A stretch of DNA of 64,000 nt from Flavobacterium psychrolimnae. GTDB lineage: Bacteria > Bacteroidota > Bacteroidia > Flavobacteriales > Flavobacteriaceae. The stretch is taken from positions 1-64,000 of the forward strand of contig NZ_QNUX01000010.1 in NCBI RefSeq assembly GCF_003312425.1, given 5' to 3'. Shown here piece by piece: positions 9,141 through 18,580 of this stretch. The position numbers and the translations under genes were made by a program. A model generated the notes under the pieces. It saw only the letters and a program-made list of their open reading frames with translations. It had not been told where the DNA came from and searched no databases. The first letter of the stretch is position 1, and each line of letters begins with the position of its first letter.

Positions 9141-9159
9141 ATCCTTAAATAAAAAAACG

Positions 9160-9822
9160 ATGGATTACAAAAATAAAGCATCAAGTTATTATTCCAATAT
9201 CAGGCATGAATTGATAGGCCTTATCGATTCAGACAAAAAAGGCTTAAGAGTTCTAGAAATTGGAGCAGCTTATGGGGAGACTTTATTTTATTTAAAACAA
9301 AAAGGAATTGCCATTGAAGCGGTAGGAATTGATATTTTTGAAGATAAAAATAACAGTCAAAACTATAAAAATATCGATCGGTTTATTTTTGGAAATATTG
9401 AAGAATTAGATTTTCAGGAATTCGAGAATTATTTTGATTTAATCCTTCTGCCAGATGTTTTAGAGCACTTAATTGAACCACAAATTGTTCTGAAGAAAGT
9501 ACATCAATATTTGAAAGAAGAAGGAGAAATTATTGTAAGTATGCCTAATATCCGTCATTATTCCGCGATTAATAAAATTGTCTTCAAAGGTGATTTTAGG
9601 TATGAAGAATCGGGTGTTTTTGATTACACACACAGGCGTTTTTATTGTAAAACAAATATCCAAAGATTATTAGAGAATGCCCATTTTAAAACAGTACATG
9701 TGGAAAGTTCCATTAAAAATTTTCAAGGAAGATCTATGGCCAAACTAGTCAACAGTCTAACCTTTAAAGTATTTGAAGAATTTTTTTCCACTCAGTACTT
9801 TTTTAAGTCAAAAAAAGTATAA
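9160..9822 (+). CDS. Class I SAM-dependent methyltransferase
   Basis: 220 residues with the SAM-binding glycine loop VLEIGAAYGETL (31-42), an acidic ribose-binding strand (GIDIF), and LLPDVLEHLIEP at motif IV. The C-terminal HRRFYCKTNIQRLLENA pattern is common in Methyltransf_23-type enzymes of polysaccharide loci. The likely role is methylation of a sugar or glycan chain end. The acceptor is unknown. Confidence 0.82.
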   Translation: MDYKNKASSYYSNIRHELIGLIDSDKKGLRVLEIGAAYGETLFYLKQKGIAIEAVGIDIFEDKNNSQNYKNIDRFIFGNIEELDFQEFENYFDLILLPDVLEHLIEPQIVLKKVHQYLKEEGEIIVSMPNIRHYSAINKIVFKGDFRYEESGVFDYTHRRFYCKTNIQRLLENAHFKTVHVESSIKNFQGRSMAKLVNSLTFKVFEEFFSTQYFFKSKKV

Positions 9823-9827
9823 TTTTG
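9820..9827 (+). promoter_or_regulatory. Bacteroidota -7 box for the lipoprotein gene at 9847
   Basis: TAATTTTG, an exact TAnnTTTG match, 20 bases before the ATG. It overlaps the stop region of the methyltransferase gene. Confidence 0.45.
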
Positions 9828-9846
9828 CCAAAAAAATAAATAAAAA

Positions 9847-10377
9847 ATGAAATCAAGAATTGTAATTGCAAGTTTATTCCTATCAGTTTTTTTGTATTCC
9901 TGTAAAGACATTAAAAAAGAAGAAGCGATAATAACTGAAAAACCAGAAACTTTTGATGTTACCTTAAACATGGTTGTTAAAAATGACGATAAGTTTCAAT
10001 TGTACTATACAGATGAATCAACGTTAGATTTTGATGATAAAAAATCATTTTTTGTTCCTGTAAAAGGATCCGAAAGCCCTCAAGATATTGTTTTTAATTT
10101 CCCAGAAGATGTAATTCCTAGCAATTTGAGAGTTGATTTAGGTAGTAATGCCAAACAAGTTCCAATGAAATTTAACAGTTTCAAAATGAGTTATTATGAC
10201 AAGTCTTTTGTATTAAAAGATTCATTGGTGTTAGTGAATTTTGTTATTGGAGATCAATTACAATATGATAAAAAAACAGGAATTTTGACTCCAAACCAAG
10301 GACAAGCTGAAGTGTATGACCCTTTACTTTATCCTCAAAGTAATTTGAAAGAAGAAATTCTTAAATTGATAAAATAA
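9847..10377 (+). CDS. Predicted lipoprotein of unknown function within the polysaccharide locus
   Basis: 176 residues. The N-terminus (basic MKSR, hydrophobic core, then LYSC with Cys19) is a lipoprotein signal. The mature part is beta-rich and acidic, with no motif I recognise. It has its own likely promoter and is followed by a terminator-like hairpin, so it may be transcribed independently of the surrounding glycosyltransferases. Confidence 0.75.
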   Translation: MKSRIVIASLFLSVFLYSCKDIKKEEAIITEKPETFDVTLNMVVKNDDKFQLYYTDESTLDFDDKKSFFVPVKGSESPQDIVFNFPEDVIPSNLRVDLGSNAKQVPMKFNSFKMSYYDKSFVLKDSLVLVNFVIGDQLQYDKKTGILTPNQGQAEVYDPLLYPQSNLKEEILKLIK

Positions 10378-10379
10378 AT

Positions 10380-10387
10380 TATTTTTG
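10380..10387 (+). promoter_or_regulatory. Bacteroidota -7 box upstream of the flippase gene
   Basis: TATTTTTG, an exact TAnnTTTG match, just after the lipoprotein stop codon. Transcription would begin near 10394, immediately before the hairpin at 10400-10428. Confidence 0.45.
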
Positions 10388-10399
10388 CCCTAATTAATA

Positions 10400-10428
10400 A
10401 AGTTACCTTCGTAAGAGGTAACTTTTTT
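10400..10428 (+). terminator. Terminator-like hairpin between lipoprotein and flippase genes
   Basis: A perfect 8-bp stem (AAGTTACC / GGTAACTT, 10400-10407 with 10417-10424) and a 9-base loop, followed by a T run to 10428. It can end the lipoprotein transcript. Because it also follows a -7 box by 12 bases, it could act as an attenuator for the downstream genes. Confidence 0.75.
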
Positions 10429-10449
10429 ATTTATAATCAAAATCAAGAC

Positions 10450-11724
10450 ATGAATGTATTATCCGCTAGTTTTAAAAAAATTATTTCCTCATCAGGAATA
10501 AATTTTATTTTTAGAATATTTGGTCTTTTTGCTTCCTTTCTGATAACTGTAATTATTACTAGATTATTTGGTTTAGGTGTTTACGGAAACTATTCATTAG
10601 TCTTTACAATATCTCAGGCAACAGCATTATTATTTACGCTAGGGATTCCTAATACGCTCATAAAAATCATAGGTAATCATCATTTTACCTATTCCAAGGC
10701 TAAAAAATTATTAATAAAAGGGCTTAGAATAGCATTGTTACTTTCCTTATTTCCTGTTATATTTTTTTATTTTGGAGCAGAATTCCTATCCAATAAAGTA
10801 TTCGAAAACCCAAAATTGATTAATTATTTTTTAATCGTAACTCTTTCTTTACCCTTATTCATTGTTCATGAAATTTTTCTTTATTTTTTTATTGCTACAA
10901 AAAAATTCTTGAAATTCAATTTATTCATGTTTGTAGTCCCTAATGTTTTATTAATATTTTTTCTTTTCGGGTTTTACTACTTAGACAAAAGTGGTCATTA
11001 TAGCTTTTTAGCTTTTGCATTAGCGATTCTATTGACAGTTATCGCAGCAACAATCGCTATTTTTGAATGGAAACCAGCAAAAGAAGAACTTTCTTTCACA
11101 ACAATTGAATTGCTAAAAACAGCTACTCCCTTATTATTTAGTGGATTATTGCTTTATTTGTTAAATTGGACGGATGTAATTATTCTAGGGATAATGGTTG
11201 ACGATTCACAGTTAGGGATTTATAATATTGCCTTTAAAGTAGGCAGTGTAGGTTTCCTGGTTATTGTTTCTGTCAGTACGATTATCACTCCAAAAATGGC
11301 ACAACTGTATGGGGAAAATAATATTCCGGAACTAAAAAAACTCATTCATAATTCCACTCGATTGATAGCTATTTTATCAATTCCAATTGTGGGAACGTTA
11401 CTTTTTTTGAATAAATATATTCTTTCTTTTTTTGGCCCAGAAGCAGTTTTAGGTAGTACCACACTTATAATTGTATCTTTGGGAGTACTTTTTAGCGCCA
11501 TGGCTGGTAATGTGGATCAGATATTAAATATGACAAATAATCAGAATGTTTTACGCAATATTACGGGCGTCTGTTTTTTTATAAATGTGATTTTAAATGT
11601 GATTTTAATTCCCATTTATGGCATAGAAGGCTCCGCATCGGCCAGTTTAATTACAAATGTATTGATTAATCTTTTGTGTATGTATTACATAAAAAAGAGA
11701 TTGGGTTTTTACACTTTATTTTAG
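10450..11724 (+). CDS. Wzx-like polysaccharide flippase
   Basis: 424 residues, almost entirely hydrophobic with about 12 membrane helices. The start (KKIISSSGINFIFRIFGL followed by TRLFGLGVYGNYSLV) is the N-terminal signature of the polysaccharide-biosynthesis/MATE-like flippase superfamily. It is expected to flip undecaprenyl-linked repeat units to the periplasmic face. It heads a tight run of genes through 13773 (gaps of 1 base or overlaps). Confidence 0.85.
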   Translation: MNVLSASFKKIISSSGINFIFRIFGLFASFLITVIITRLFGLGVYGNYSLVFTISQATALLFTLGIPNTLIKIIGNHHFTYSKAKKLLIKGLRIALLLSLFPVIFFYFGAEFLSNKVFENPKLINYFLIVTLSLPLFIVHEIFLYFFIATKKFLKFNLFMFVVPNVLLIFFLFGFYYLDKSGHYSFLAFALAILLTVIAATIAIFEWKPAKEELSFTTIELLKTATPLLFSGLLLYLLNWTDVIILGIMVDDSQLGIYNIAFKVGSVGFLVIVSVSTIITPKMAQLYGENNIPELKKLIHNSTRLIAILSIPIVGTLLFLNKYILSFFGPEAVLGSTTLIIVSLGVLFSAMAGNVDQILNMTNNQNVLRNITGVCFFINVILNVILIPIYGIEGSASASLITNVLINLLCMYYIKKRLGFYTLF

Positions 11725-11725
11725 A

Positions 11726-12529
11726 ATGAAAATAGAAGTATCAGTAATAATCGTAAATTATAATGGGCTCAAATATCTCCAGAATTGTTTGGATTCATTG
11801 TTTGAGAATCTCAAAAATAGTCGTTTTGAAATCATCGTTGTAGATAATAACTCTGATGACGAAAGCTGCAGTTTCATCAAAACACACTTTCCAGCTGTAA
11901 AATTATTGGAAAGCAACGAAAACCTTGGTTTTGGCAAGGCCAACAATTATGGAGTTCAGCATGCTAAAGGCGACTTTATTTTATTTTTAAACAATGATAC
12001 TATTCTTTTAGATCCCGTTCAACCTGCTTTAGAAGAATTAAAATCCAATCAGAATTATGGTTTTTTGACCATTAATATGGTTGGAGAAAACAAGAATTAT
12101 ATTCCTGCCGTTGGTAAGTTTCCGTCGCCGTGGAGAATGATTAAAATTTCCCTTTTGAATGATGGACGAACAGAATTTCGTACCGGAAATTTTAATAAGG
12201 AAAAGACGTATCAGGTCGATTGGGTTACGGGAGCATTTATGTTACTCAGAAAAGCTGATTTCGAAAAAGTTGGCGGCTTTGACCCTAATTATTTCATGTA
12301 CGTAGAAGATGTTGATTTGTGCAAAAAAATAGCAGATTTAGGTAAAACTGGTGCTTTTGTGCCAAAATTAAGCTATATTCATTTTGTGGGATTCAATAAA
12401 AGCAGAGAAAATATGCTGATTCATGGGTATCGAATATATGCCCAAAAACATTTTTCGGTATACTCAAAACAGCTGGCACTTATGTTGCTGTTTGTTAATA
12501 AAACAGTAAAACGCCTAAAAAATTACTAA
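11726..12529 (+). CDS. GT2 family glycosyltransferase (rhamnosyltransferase-like)
   Basis: 267 residues with a GT-A fold: VSVIIVNYNG (4-13), VVDNNSDD, FLNNDT (metal/nucleotide binding) and YVEDVDLCKK in the acceptor region. The arrangement resembles WbbL/rhamnosyltransferase-type GT2 enzymes. The donor sugar cannot be read from sequence alone. It starts 2 bases after the flippase stop and overlaps the next gene by one base (TAATG). Confidence 0.87.
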   Translation: MKIEVSVIIVNYNGLKYLQNCLDSLFENLKNSRFEIIVVDNNSDDESCSFIKTHFPAVKLLESNENLGFGKANNYGVQHAKGDFILFLNNDTILLDPVQPALEELKSNQNYGFLTINMVGENKNYIPAVGKFPSPWRMIKISLLNDGRTEFRTGNFNKEKTYQVDWVTGAFMLLRKADFEKVGGFDPNYFMYVEDVDLCKKIADLGKTGAFVPKLSYIHFVGFNKSRENMLIHGYRIYAQKHFSVYSKQLALMLLFVNKTVKRLKNY

Positions 12530-13773
12530 TGACAATTAAGGCTCATAAAATATTTATTCCCCTTTTTTTACTAATTGTCTTTTGCCAATTATATGTTCCG
12601 TCGTTTAGGATAAACATGTTCATTCAGCTTGTCGCAATCTTGGTAATTCTTCTGTTGGATGATACAGTATTGACCAAGGGAATCGTTAACAAAATAACGC
12701 CATTACTGCTGATTTTTGGTTTGGGAATGTTCACCTCAATCTTCCACGAATTCAAACTAATTCATTTTATTAAGGACATTACTCATTTCTTAAAACCGAT
12801 TTTAGGGCTGATGCTGGGCTATTTTATTTTCAAAAAAATGGAATTCAATGTCTTTGTGAAAGTAGTTATACTCGCTGGTTTTGCCTCTGCGTTACTTCAT
12901 TTTTGCCTGATTTTCATTTTTGGAAATCTATCCTCAGAATCTATAAATGACATTCGGAATAGTTTTGGAAAAGACAATTTCCTGGAATTATTCAGTTTAC
13001 TATTTGCTCTTTTTTATGGTAAATTTCAGCACGAGCCGTTGTTTAAAAGCAAGGTTTTAAAGAACATTATTTTACTAGTTTTAGTAGTTTCTAACACGCT
13101 TTATTTCTCCAGAACTATGGTGATTGTTTTTGTAGTGGCACTACTTTCAATTTATGGTTTCACCAAAATAAATGCTAAAACCATTCGTTTTTTTCTGGTT
13201 TCCATAGCGCTAATCGCTGTTTTTTATGCGTATCTGTTTTCTATTAAACTCGATAGAAATGCAGCTGGAGTAGAATCTTTTTTATACAAAGTGAAGATTG
13301 CTCCATCCGAAGTTTTTTCCACAAAAATAAACCGGGAAAACCACAAAGATCTTTGGGATCATTGGCGCGGTTATGAAGTCAAGCGGGCATTTGCGTTAAT
13401 GAACGAAAGTAAATCAAGTTATGTTATTGGAACCGGTTTTGGCTCATTGATTGATCTTAAATTCAAAGCGCCGTTAGATTTAAAAGGAATACGGTACATC
13501 TCCGAAACACACAACGGGTACATTTATATTTTTTATAAAACAGGAATAGTAGGTCTTTTACTTTTATTGTATTTCTTGAAAAAACTGCACAGTTATGTGT
13601 ATCGGGAATATACATTTGCGAATCAATTTATAGGACTTACCGGTATGGTTTTTTTCTTTACAACCTTAACCATTACGGGAATTTACAACCCTAAAGATGT
13701 CATAATTATTATCTTAGGCGGGCTTATCGCGGTGTCGCACAATAATAATGCAACCAGAAGTACTTTAAAATGA
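12529..13773 (+). CDS. O-antigen polymerase/ligase-like membrane protein
   Basis: 414 residues, about ten membrane helices, with a larger non-membrane loop at about 240-320 that contains GTGFGS and ETHNGYIYIFYKTG. A big periplasmic loop with a late conserved His (THNGYI) is the pattern of Wzy polymerases and WaaL ligases. With a flippase next door, it is the best candidate for the Wzy polymerase, but polymerase and ligase cannot be told apart by eye. It overlaps both neighbours by 1 and 4 bases. Confidence 0.75.
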   Translation: MTIKAHKIFIPLFLLIVFCQLYVPSFRINMFIQLVAILVILLLDDTVLTKGIVNKITPLLLIFGLGMFTSIFHEFKLIHFIKDITHFLKPILGLMLGYFIFKKMEFNVFVKVVILAGFASALLHFCLIFIFGNLSSESINDIRNSFGKDNFLELFSLLFALFYGKFQHEPLFKSKVLKNIILLVLVVSNTLYFSRTMVIVFVVALLSIYGFTKINAKTIRFFLVSIALIAVFYAYLFSIKLDRNAAGVESFLYKVKIAPSEVFSTKINRENHKDLWDHWRGYEVKRAFALMNESKSSYVIGTGFGSLIDLKFKAPLDLKGIRYISETHNGYIYIFYKTGIVGLLLLLYFLKKLHSYVYREYTFANQFIGLTGMVFFFTTLTITGIYNPKDVIIIILGGLIAVSHNNNATRSTLK

Positions 13774-14873
13774 AAGCTAAACTAAGAATATTTGTTGATT
13801 GTCATGTATTTGACGGAAGTTTTCAAGGAACTACAACGTACATCCAAGGTTTGTACAAGGAACTTATAAAAGATAAAAGTATCGCGTTTTTCTTTGCTGC
13901 CAACGATATTGGGCGACTTCAGGCTATTTTTGGAACTGCTGAAAACATCTCTTATTTAAAATACCGCTCTAAAAATAAGTTTTACAGATTAGCTTTTGAT
14001 ATTCCAAAGCTGATACAAAAAAATAAAATTGACTATGCGCATTTTCAGTACATTGTGCCTCCAATAAAATACTGCAAGTACATCGTCACGATTCATGATG
14101 TACTTTTTCTAGATTATCCTGAATATTTTCCTTTGAGTTACAGACTCAAGAATAAAGCACTTTTTCAGTGGAGTGCCAATTATTCTGATATTGTGTTAAC
14201 GGTCTCCGATTATTCAAAACAAAAGATTCAAGAGCACTTCGGAATCAAAGACGTTGTCATCACTCCAAATGCCGTTGATCCTATTTTTTTTGAAAAATAT
14301 GATAAAGAAAAGGTCGTTCAAGAAGTCCAACAGAAATACAATTTAGAGAACTATTGGATTTACATTAGCCGATGGGAACCACGAAAAAACCATCATACTT
14401 TATTGAAAGTCTTTGTTGAAAACGAATATTATAAAAAGTATTCTTTGGTTTTAATTGGCAGTCAATCTATAGCTAATCCGGAATTCAAAACTTTGTACGA
14501 TGGTCTGGAAGAATCGGTAAAAAAAACTGTTTTTATTTTAGACAAAGTCAATTTTGAAGAATTAGTCCTTCTTCTGCGTGGCGCAACACTGGCTGTTTAT
14601 CCATCCATAGCTGAGGGTTTTGGAATTCCGCCTTTGGAGACTTCCGCAGCCGGGATTTCAACTACTTGTTCCAATACAACGGCTATGTCTGATTTTGTTT
14701 TTTTGAAAAACCGACTTTTTGATCCGTTTTCAGAAAATGATTTTAACGAGAAAATCAAATTTGGATTACAAAATCAACAAGACATTTCTATTGTAGAAGC
14801 CATCCAGAAAAAATACAGTTGGGAACTTACAGCAGCGATTTTTAAGGAACAATTAGTACCAGCAGAAGAATAA
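13770..14873 (+). CDS. GT4 family glycosyltransferase
   Basis: 367 residues, GT-B fold. The N-terminal domain recognises the acceptor (TTYIQGLYKEL). The C-terminal nucleotide-sugar domain carries SRWEPRKNHHTLL and the E-x7-E motif EGFGIPPLE typical of GT4. It starts within the stop of the polymerase-like gene (ATGA overlap), indicating translational coupling. The sugar specificity is unknown. Confidence 0.88.
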   Translation: MKAKLRIFVDCHVFDGSFQGTTTYIQGLYKELIKDKSIAFFFAANDIGRLQAIFGTAENISYLKYRSKNKFYRLAFDIPKLIQKNKIDYAHFQYIVPPIKYCKYIVTIHDVLFLDYPEYFPLSYRLKNKALFQWSANYSDIVLTVSDYSKQKIQEHFGIKDVVITPNAVDPIFFEKYDKEKVVQEVQQKYNLENYWIYISRWEPRKNHHTLLKVFVENEYYKKYSLVLIGSQSIANPEFKTLYDGLEESVKKTVFILDKVNFEELVLLLRGATLAVYPSIAEGFGIPPLETSAAGISTTCSNTTAMSDFVFLKNRLFDPFSENDFNEKIKFGLQNQQDISIVEAIQKKYSWELTAAIFKEQLVPAEE

Positions 14874-14939
14874 AACAGCAATAACTCCTAAGATAAATTA
14901 AATCTTTATTTTAGCCGTCTTATAAATTGAATCCCACAC

Positions 14940-16037
14940 ATGAAAATAGCTATTTTAGGAACGCGAGGAATCCCAAACCATTATGGAGGTTTTGAGCAAT
15001 TTGCTGAATTTTTTTCTGTTTTTATGAGAGAAAGCGGTCATGAAGTGTTGGTTTACAATTCCCATAATCATCCTTATCAAGAAAATTTTTTCAAAGAAGT
15101 TCAGATTATTCATTGTTATGATCCTGAAACAAAAATAGGAACCGCTGGTCAGTTTATCTATGATTTGAATTGTATTCTGGATTCTCGAAAAAGAAATTTC
15201 GACATTATTTTGCAATTGGGCTATACCAGCAATTCTATTTGGCACTTTCTGTTGCCAAAAAAAGCAATTGTAATCACCAATATGGATGGATTAGAATGGA
15301 AACGTACCAAATACTCAAAACCGGTTCAGCGCGTATTAAAATATGCTGAAAAATTAGCGGTGAAGAGCAGCAATTATTTAGTTTCGGATTCAATAGGAAT
15401 TCAGAAATATCTTAAAGAAAAATACCATCAGGATTCTACTTATATTCCTTACGGCGCTTTTTTATTTGATGAACCTAATGATGAAATACTTTTAAAATAT
15501 AACGTTACTCAATTCAATTACAATATGATTTTGGCCCGACTGGAGCCGGAAAACAACATTGAAACAATTCTGGATGGAGTGGCATCGAGTAATGATGAAA
15601 CGGTTATAATTGTCATTGGAAATCACAATACTAAGTTTGGTAATTATTTAAAAGAAAAGTTTAAAACCAAAAAATCGATTCGTTTTATTGGGGTAGTTTA
15701 CAATTTGAGTCACCTGAATAATTTGAGATATTATTCAAATCTTTATTTTCATGGTCATTCCGTGGGAGGAACTAATCCTTCTTTATTGGAAGCAATGGCC
15801 TCAAAAGCATTGATTATTGCGCATGAAAATGAATTTAACAGTGCAATTCTAAAAGATAACGCCTACTATTTTTCTAATTCAGATGAGGTTCACAATTTGA
15901 TTTTAAAGATTAAAAAAAAGGATAACTTGCAACTGATTCAAAATAATTTCGATGCTATCAAAGCAGATTATAACTGGGACAAAATAAATGGAGCATATTT
16001 ACAACTTTTTCAAAAAAGCATCGCTGAAAACAATTGA
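14940..16037 (+). CDS. DUF1972/GT4 glycosyltransferase (rhamnosyltransferase-like)
   Basis: 365 residues. The start MKIAILGTRGIPNHYGGFEQ is the signature of the DUF1972 N-terminal domain found in rhamnosyl- and other GT4 transferases of O-antigen loci. The C-terminal GT-B half has ILARLEPENNIETIL and a GGTNPSLLEAMA donor site. A 66-base gap precedes it, containing a near-match -7 box (TATTTTAG). Its end overlaps the following gene by 50 bases. Confidence 0.86.
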   Translation: MKIAILGTRGIPNHYGGFEQFAEFFSVFMRESGHEVLVYNSHNHPYQENFFKEVQIIHCYDPETKIGTAGQFIYDLNCILDSRKRNFDIILQLGYTSNSIWHFLLPKKAIVITNMDGLEWKRTKYSKPVQRVLKYAEKLAVKSSNYLVSDSIGIQKYLKEKYHQDSTYIPYGAFLFDEPNDEILLKYNVTQFNYNMILARLEPENNIETILDGVASSNDETVIIVIGNHNTKFGNYLKEKFKTKKSIRFIGVVYNLSHLNNLRYYSNLYFHGHSVGGTNPSLLEAMASKALIIAHENEFNSAILKDNAYYFSNSDEVHNLILKIKKKDNLQLIQNNFDAIKADYNWDKINGAYLQLFQKSIAENN

Positions 16038-17301
16038 TTTTATAAAAAATCCTGCAGTTTTTGTATATCTCTTATCGGCTATTTTGATTACACTTCCTTT
16101 GAATTTTGCTTTTGGAAGCATTACGTGTATTTTATTTATTTTGGTTTCATTTTCATCGGTACACAAAATAAAATTTGCGTACAATAGTTCGTTGTTATTG
16201 CTTATTACCTTTTATTTTTTGATGGTTATTTCACTGTTTTGGACCCGCGATCTGAAATTGACATTGGGCGGATTAAAAAAAGAAGTGTTGTTTTTGTTAA
16301 TGCCTTTAGCTTTTCTTTTTATTCCAAAATTAAGTAAGGAAAGCGTTTATAAAGTCTTCCGGCTATTTAGTTTCAGCATGGTTTTTTATGCGATTTATTA
16401 TTTTTTAAAAGCATTTTTCAGATACTCGAAGTCTGGAGATACGACGGTTTTTTTCTACCATGAATTGGTAACCAAGGAATTAAATGCTATTTACGTTTCC
16501 GTTTTTGCCTCTTTTGCGCTGTTTTATTTTATTGTATTGGATGTAAAAAAGATAAAGGAAAAGATAGCAATAGTGCTGTTATTTGTACTTGTTGTTTTAT
16601 TAAGTTCTAAAAATATTCTGGCTGTTGACCTTTTATTGATTCTTATTTATTACTTTTTTTTCTCAGATAGTACAAAGCGACAAAAGGGGATAATTGTTAC
16701 CGTTTTTTCAACAATAATGATAGTTGCAGTTCTATTGGTTCCAAAAATAAGAGATCGTTTTTTAATTGAATATCAAACTATTTACACCGATAATTCAATT
16801 AATACTACAAAGGAAACAGAAGACCAAGTGAATACTATCAGTTTGAAAGAAGCATGGAGTAAAGAGCGCTTCGAGCACAATGATTTCTTTTCTGGAACCG
16901 CTTTGCGATTGTATCAGATTAGGATTTTTAAAGAGTTGCTTTACGAAGAAAACATTTTATTTACGGGTTACGGACTCGAAGCCTCACAAGAAAAAATCAG
17001 GGAAAAGGTGAAACAGCACAATTTATATCCGGATTATGGGACGTTCAATTTTCATAATCAATACGTTCAGACATTTGCCGAGCTGGGAATTTTTGGCCTA
17101 CTGGTTTTACTCTTGCTCTTATTCATAAACTTAAAAAACGCTTTGCAAAACAAAGATTTCATACATATTGTTTTTGCGGTAACAATGATAATGTTATTTT
17201 TGACGGAATCCTTTTTTTGCAGGCAACGAGGTGTAATTTTCTTCATTACGCTATATTGCATGTTGAACACGATAAATAACCCAAAAAAGTTAAAAATATA
17301 A
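15988..17301 (+). CDS. Second O-antigen ligase/polymerase-like membrane protein
   Basis: 437 residues with about 11 membrane helices and a large loop at about 260-350 carrying [14 protein letters not shown] and [13 protein letters not shown]. The FHNQYVQ/AELG block is typical of Wzy_C/O-antigen ligase proteins, where the His is important. The ATG at 15988 gives a 50-base out-of-frame overlap with the upstream gene. No later in-frame ATG precedes the first membrane helix. It may be the ligase partner of the polymerase-like gene at 12529, or the reverse. Confidence 0.78.
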   Translation: MEHIYNFFKKASLKTIDFIKNPAVFVYLLSAILITLPLNFAFGSITCILFILVSFSSVHKIKFAYNSSLLLLITFYFLMVISLFWTRDLKLTLGGLKKEVLFLLMPLAFLFIPKLSKESVYKVFRLFSFSMVFYAIYYFLKAFFRYSKSGDTTVFFYHELVTKELNAIYVSVFASFALFYFIVLDVKKIKEKIAIVLLFVLVVLLSSKNILAVDLLLILIYYFFFSDSTKRQKGIIVTVFSTIMIVAVLLVPKIRDRFLIEYQTIYTDNSINTTKETEDQVNTISLKEAWSKERFEHNDFFSGTALRLYQIRIFKELLYEENILFTGYGLEASQEKIREKVKQHNLYPDYGTFNFHNQYVQTFAELGIFGLLVLLLLLFINLKNALQNKDFIHIVFAVTMIMLFLTESFFCRQRGVIFFITLYCMLNTINNPKKLKI

Positions 17302-17303
17302 AG

Positions 17304-18287
17304 ATGAAGAGAATACTTATCACCGGAGCTGCAGGTTTTTTAGGATCACACCTTTGTGACCGTTTCATCAAAGAAGGTTATTTTGTTATTGGGATGGATA
17401 ATCTCATTACGGGAGATTTAAAAAATATTGAACATCTTTTTAAATTGGAGCAATTCGAGTTTTATCACCATGATATTACCAAGTTTGTCCATGTTCCGGG
17501 AAATTTAGATTATATACTTCATTTTGCATCACCGGCTAGTCCAATAGATTATTTAAAAATTCCAATTCAAACCTTGAAAGTAGGTTCACTGGGAACACAT
17601 AATTTATTAGGATTGGCGAGAGTCAAAAAAGCACGAATTCTTATTGCATCCACTTCCGAAGTCTACGGAGATCCATTGGTTCATCCTCAAACTGAAGAAT
17701 ATTATGGCAATGTAAACACCATTGGACCCAGAGGAGTGTACGACGAAGCCAAACGTTTCCAGGAATCCATAACGATGGCGTATCATACGTTTCATGGTGT
17801 AGAAACCAGAATCGTCCGAATTTTTAATACATATGGTCCAAGAATGCGTCTCAATGACGGTCGCGTTATTCCGGCCTTTATAGGTCAGGCAATTCGTGGC
17901 GAAGATTTAACCATTTTTGGAGATGGCATGCAAACCCGCTCTTTTTGTTATGTGGATGATCAGGTCGAAGGGATTTTTAGGTTATTGCATTCGGATTATG
18001 TATTTCCTGTAAACATTGGAAACCCGGACGAAATAACCATCAAGGATTTTGCAGAAGAAATCATCAAACTAACCGGAACCAATCAAAAAGTGGTGTATCA
18101 TCCGTTGCCTGTAAATGATCCTTTGCAGCGTCAGCCGGATATTACAAAAGCTAAAAACTTGTTGGGTTGGGAAGCTAAAGTAGGTCGTGCTGAAGGAATG
18201 AAAATAACCTATGATTATTTCAAATCGCTATCTAAAGAAGAGCTATCCAAAGAAGAACACAAGGATTTTTCAAAATACATTTTTTAA
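17304..18287 (+). CDS. UDP-glucuronate decarboxylase-like SDR epimerase/dehydratase (UDP-xylose synthase type)
   Basis: 327 residues. The extended short-chain dehydrogenase fold has the NAD-binding motif GAAGFLGSH (8-16), catalytic TSEVYGDP (117-124) and YDEAK (146-150, Tyr and Lys of the triad). The [11 protein letters not shown] and [13 protein letters not shown] motifs match UDP-glucuronic acid decarboxylases, which convert UDP-GlcA to UDP-xylose. A related dehydratase or epimerase activity is not excluded. It sits 2 bases after the ligase-like gene and supplies a precursor for the locus. Confidence 0.88.
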   Translation: MKRILITGAAGFLGSHLCDRFIKEGYFVIGMDNLITGDLKNIEHLFKLEQFEFYHHDITKFVHVPGNLDYILHFASPASPIDYLKIPIQTLKVGSLGTHNLLGLARVKKARILIASTSEVYGDPLVHPQTEEYYGNVNTIGPRGVYDEAKRFQESITMAYHTFHGVETRIVRIFNTYGPRMRLNDGRVIPAFIGQAIRGEDLTIFGDGMQTRSFCYVDDQVEGIFRLLHSDYVFPVNIGNPDEITIKDFAEEIIKLTGTNQKVVYHPLPVNDPLQRQPDITKAKNLLGWEAKVGRAEGMKITYDYFKSLSKEELSKEEHKDFSKYIF

Positions 18288-18443
18288 TACAAGGATTTAG
18301 GTTCAAAATGTTTTTCAACATTCTTGTATAGTTTTAATATACTCGGTTTGATTTGTTTTTTTAATAAAATAAAGCATTTTTACAAACTGAATTATTGTTT
18401 GAATATTCGATGCAAATTGTTTTGTAATAAAAACACTCTTTTA

Positions 18444-18476
18444 TTTGTTTAAAACAATTTAAAAAGTATAATTTTA
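18444..18476 (+). promoter_or_regulatory. Promoter upstream of the initiating glycosyltransferase gene
   Basis: TTTG at 18444-18447 and TAATTTTA at 18469-18476, separated by 21 bases, close to the Bacteroidota -33/-7 pattern (the last base differs from TAnnTTTG). The resulting leader before the ATG at 18581 is about 100 bases. Confidence 0.45.
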
Positions 18477-18580
18477 GGTATGAAAATACTGCATCGAAAG
18501 GACAACTTATTTTCAACTTAGGAGTAATTAAGAATCGTATTAGTAAAAGAAAAGGCGTACTACTTTTCTAATTTTATAAA

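Noticed and set aside
18288-18340. Weak nested inverted repeats after the UDP-xylose-synthase-like gene
   Set aside because: Arms of 5-7 bases with a long loop and poor T run, so not convincing as a terminator.
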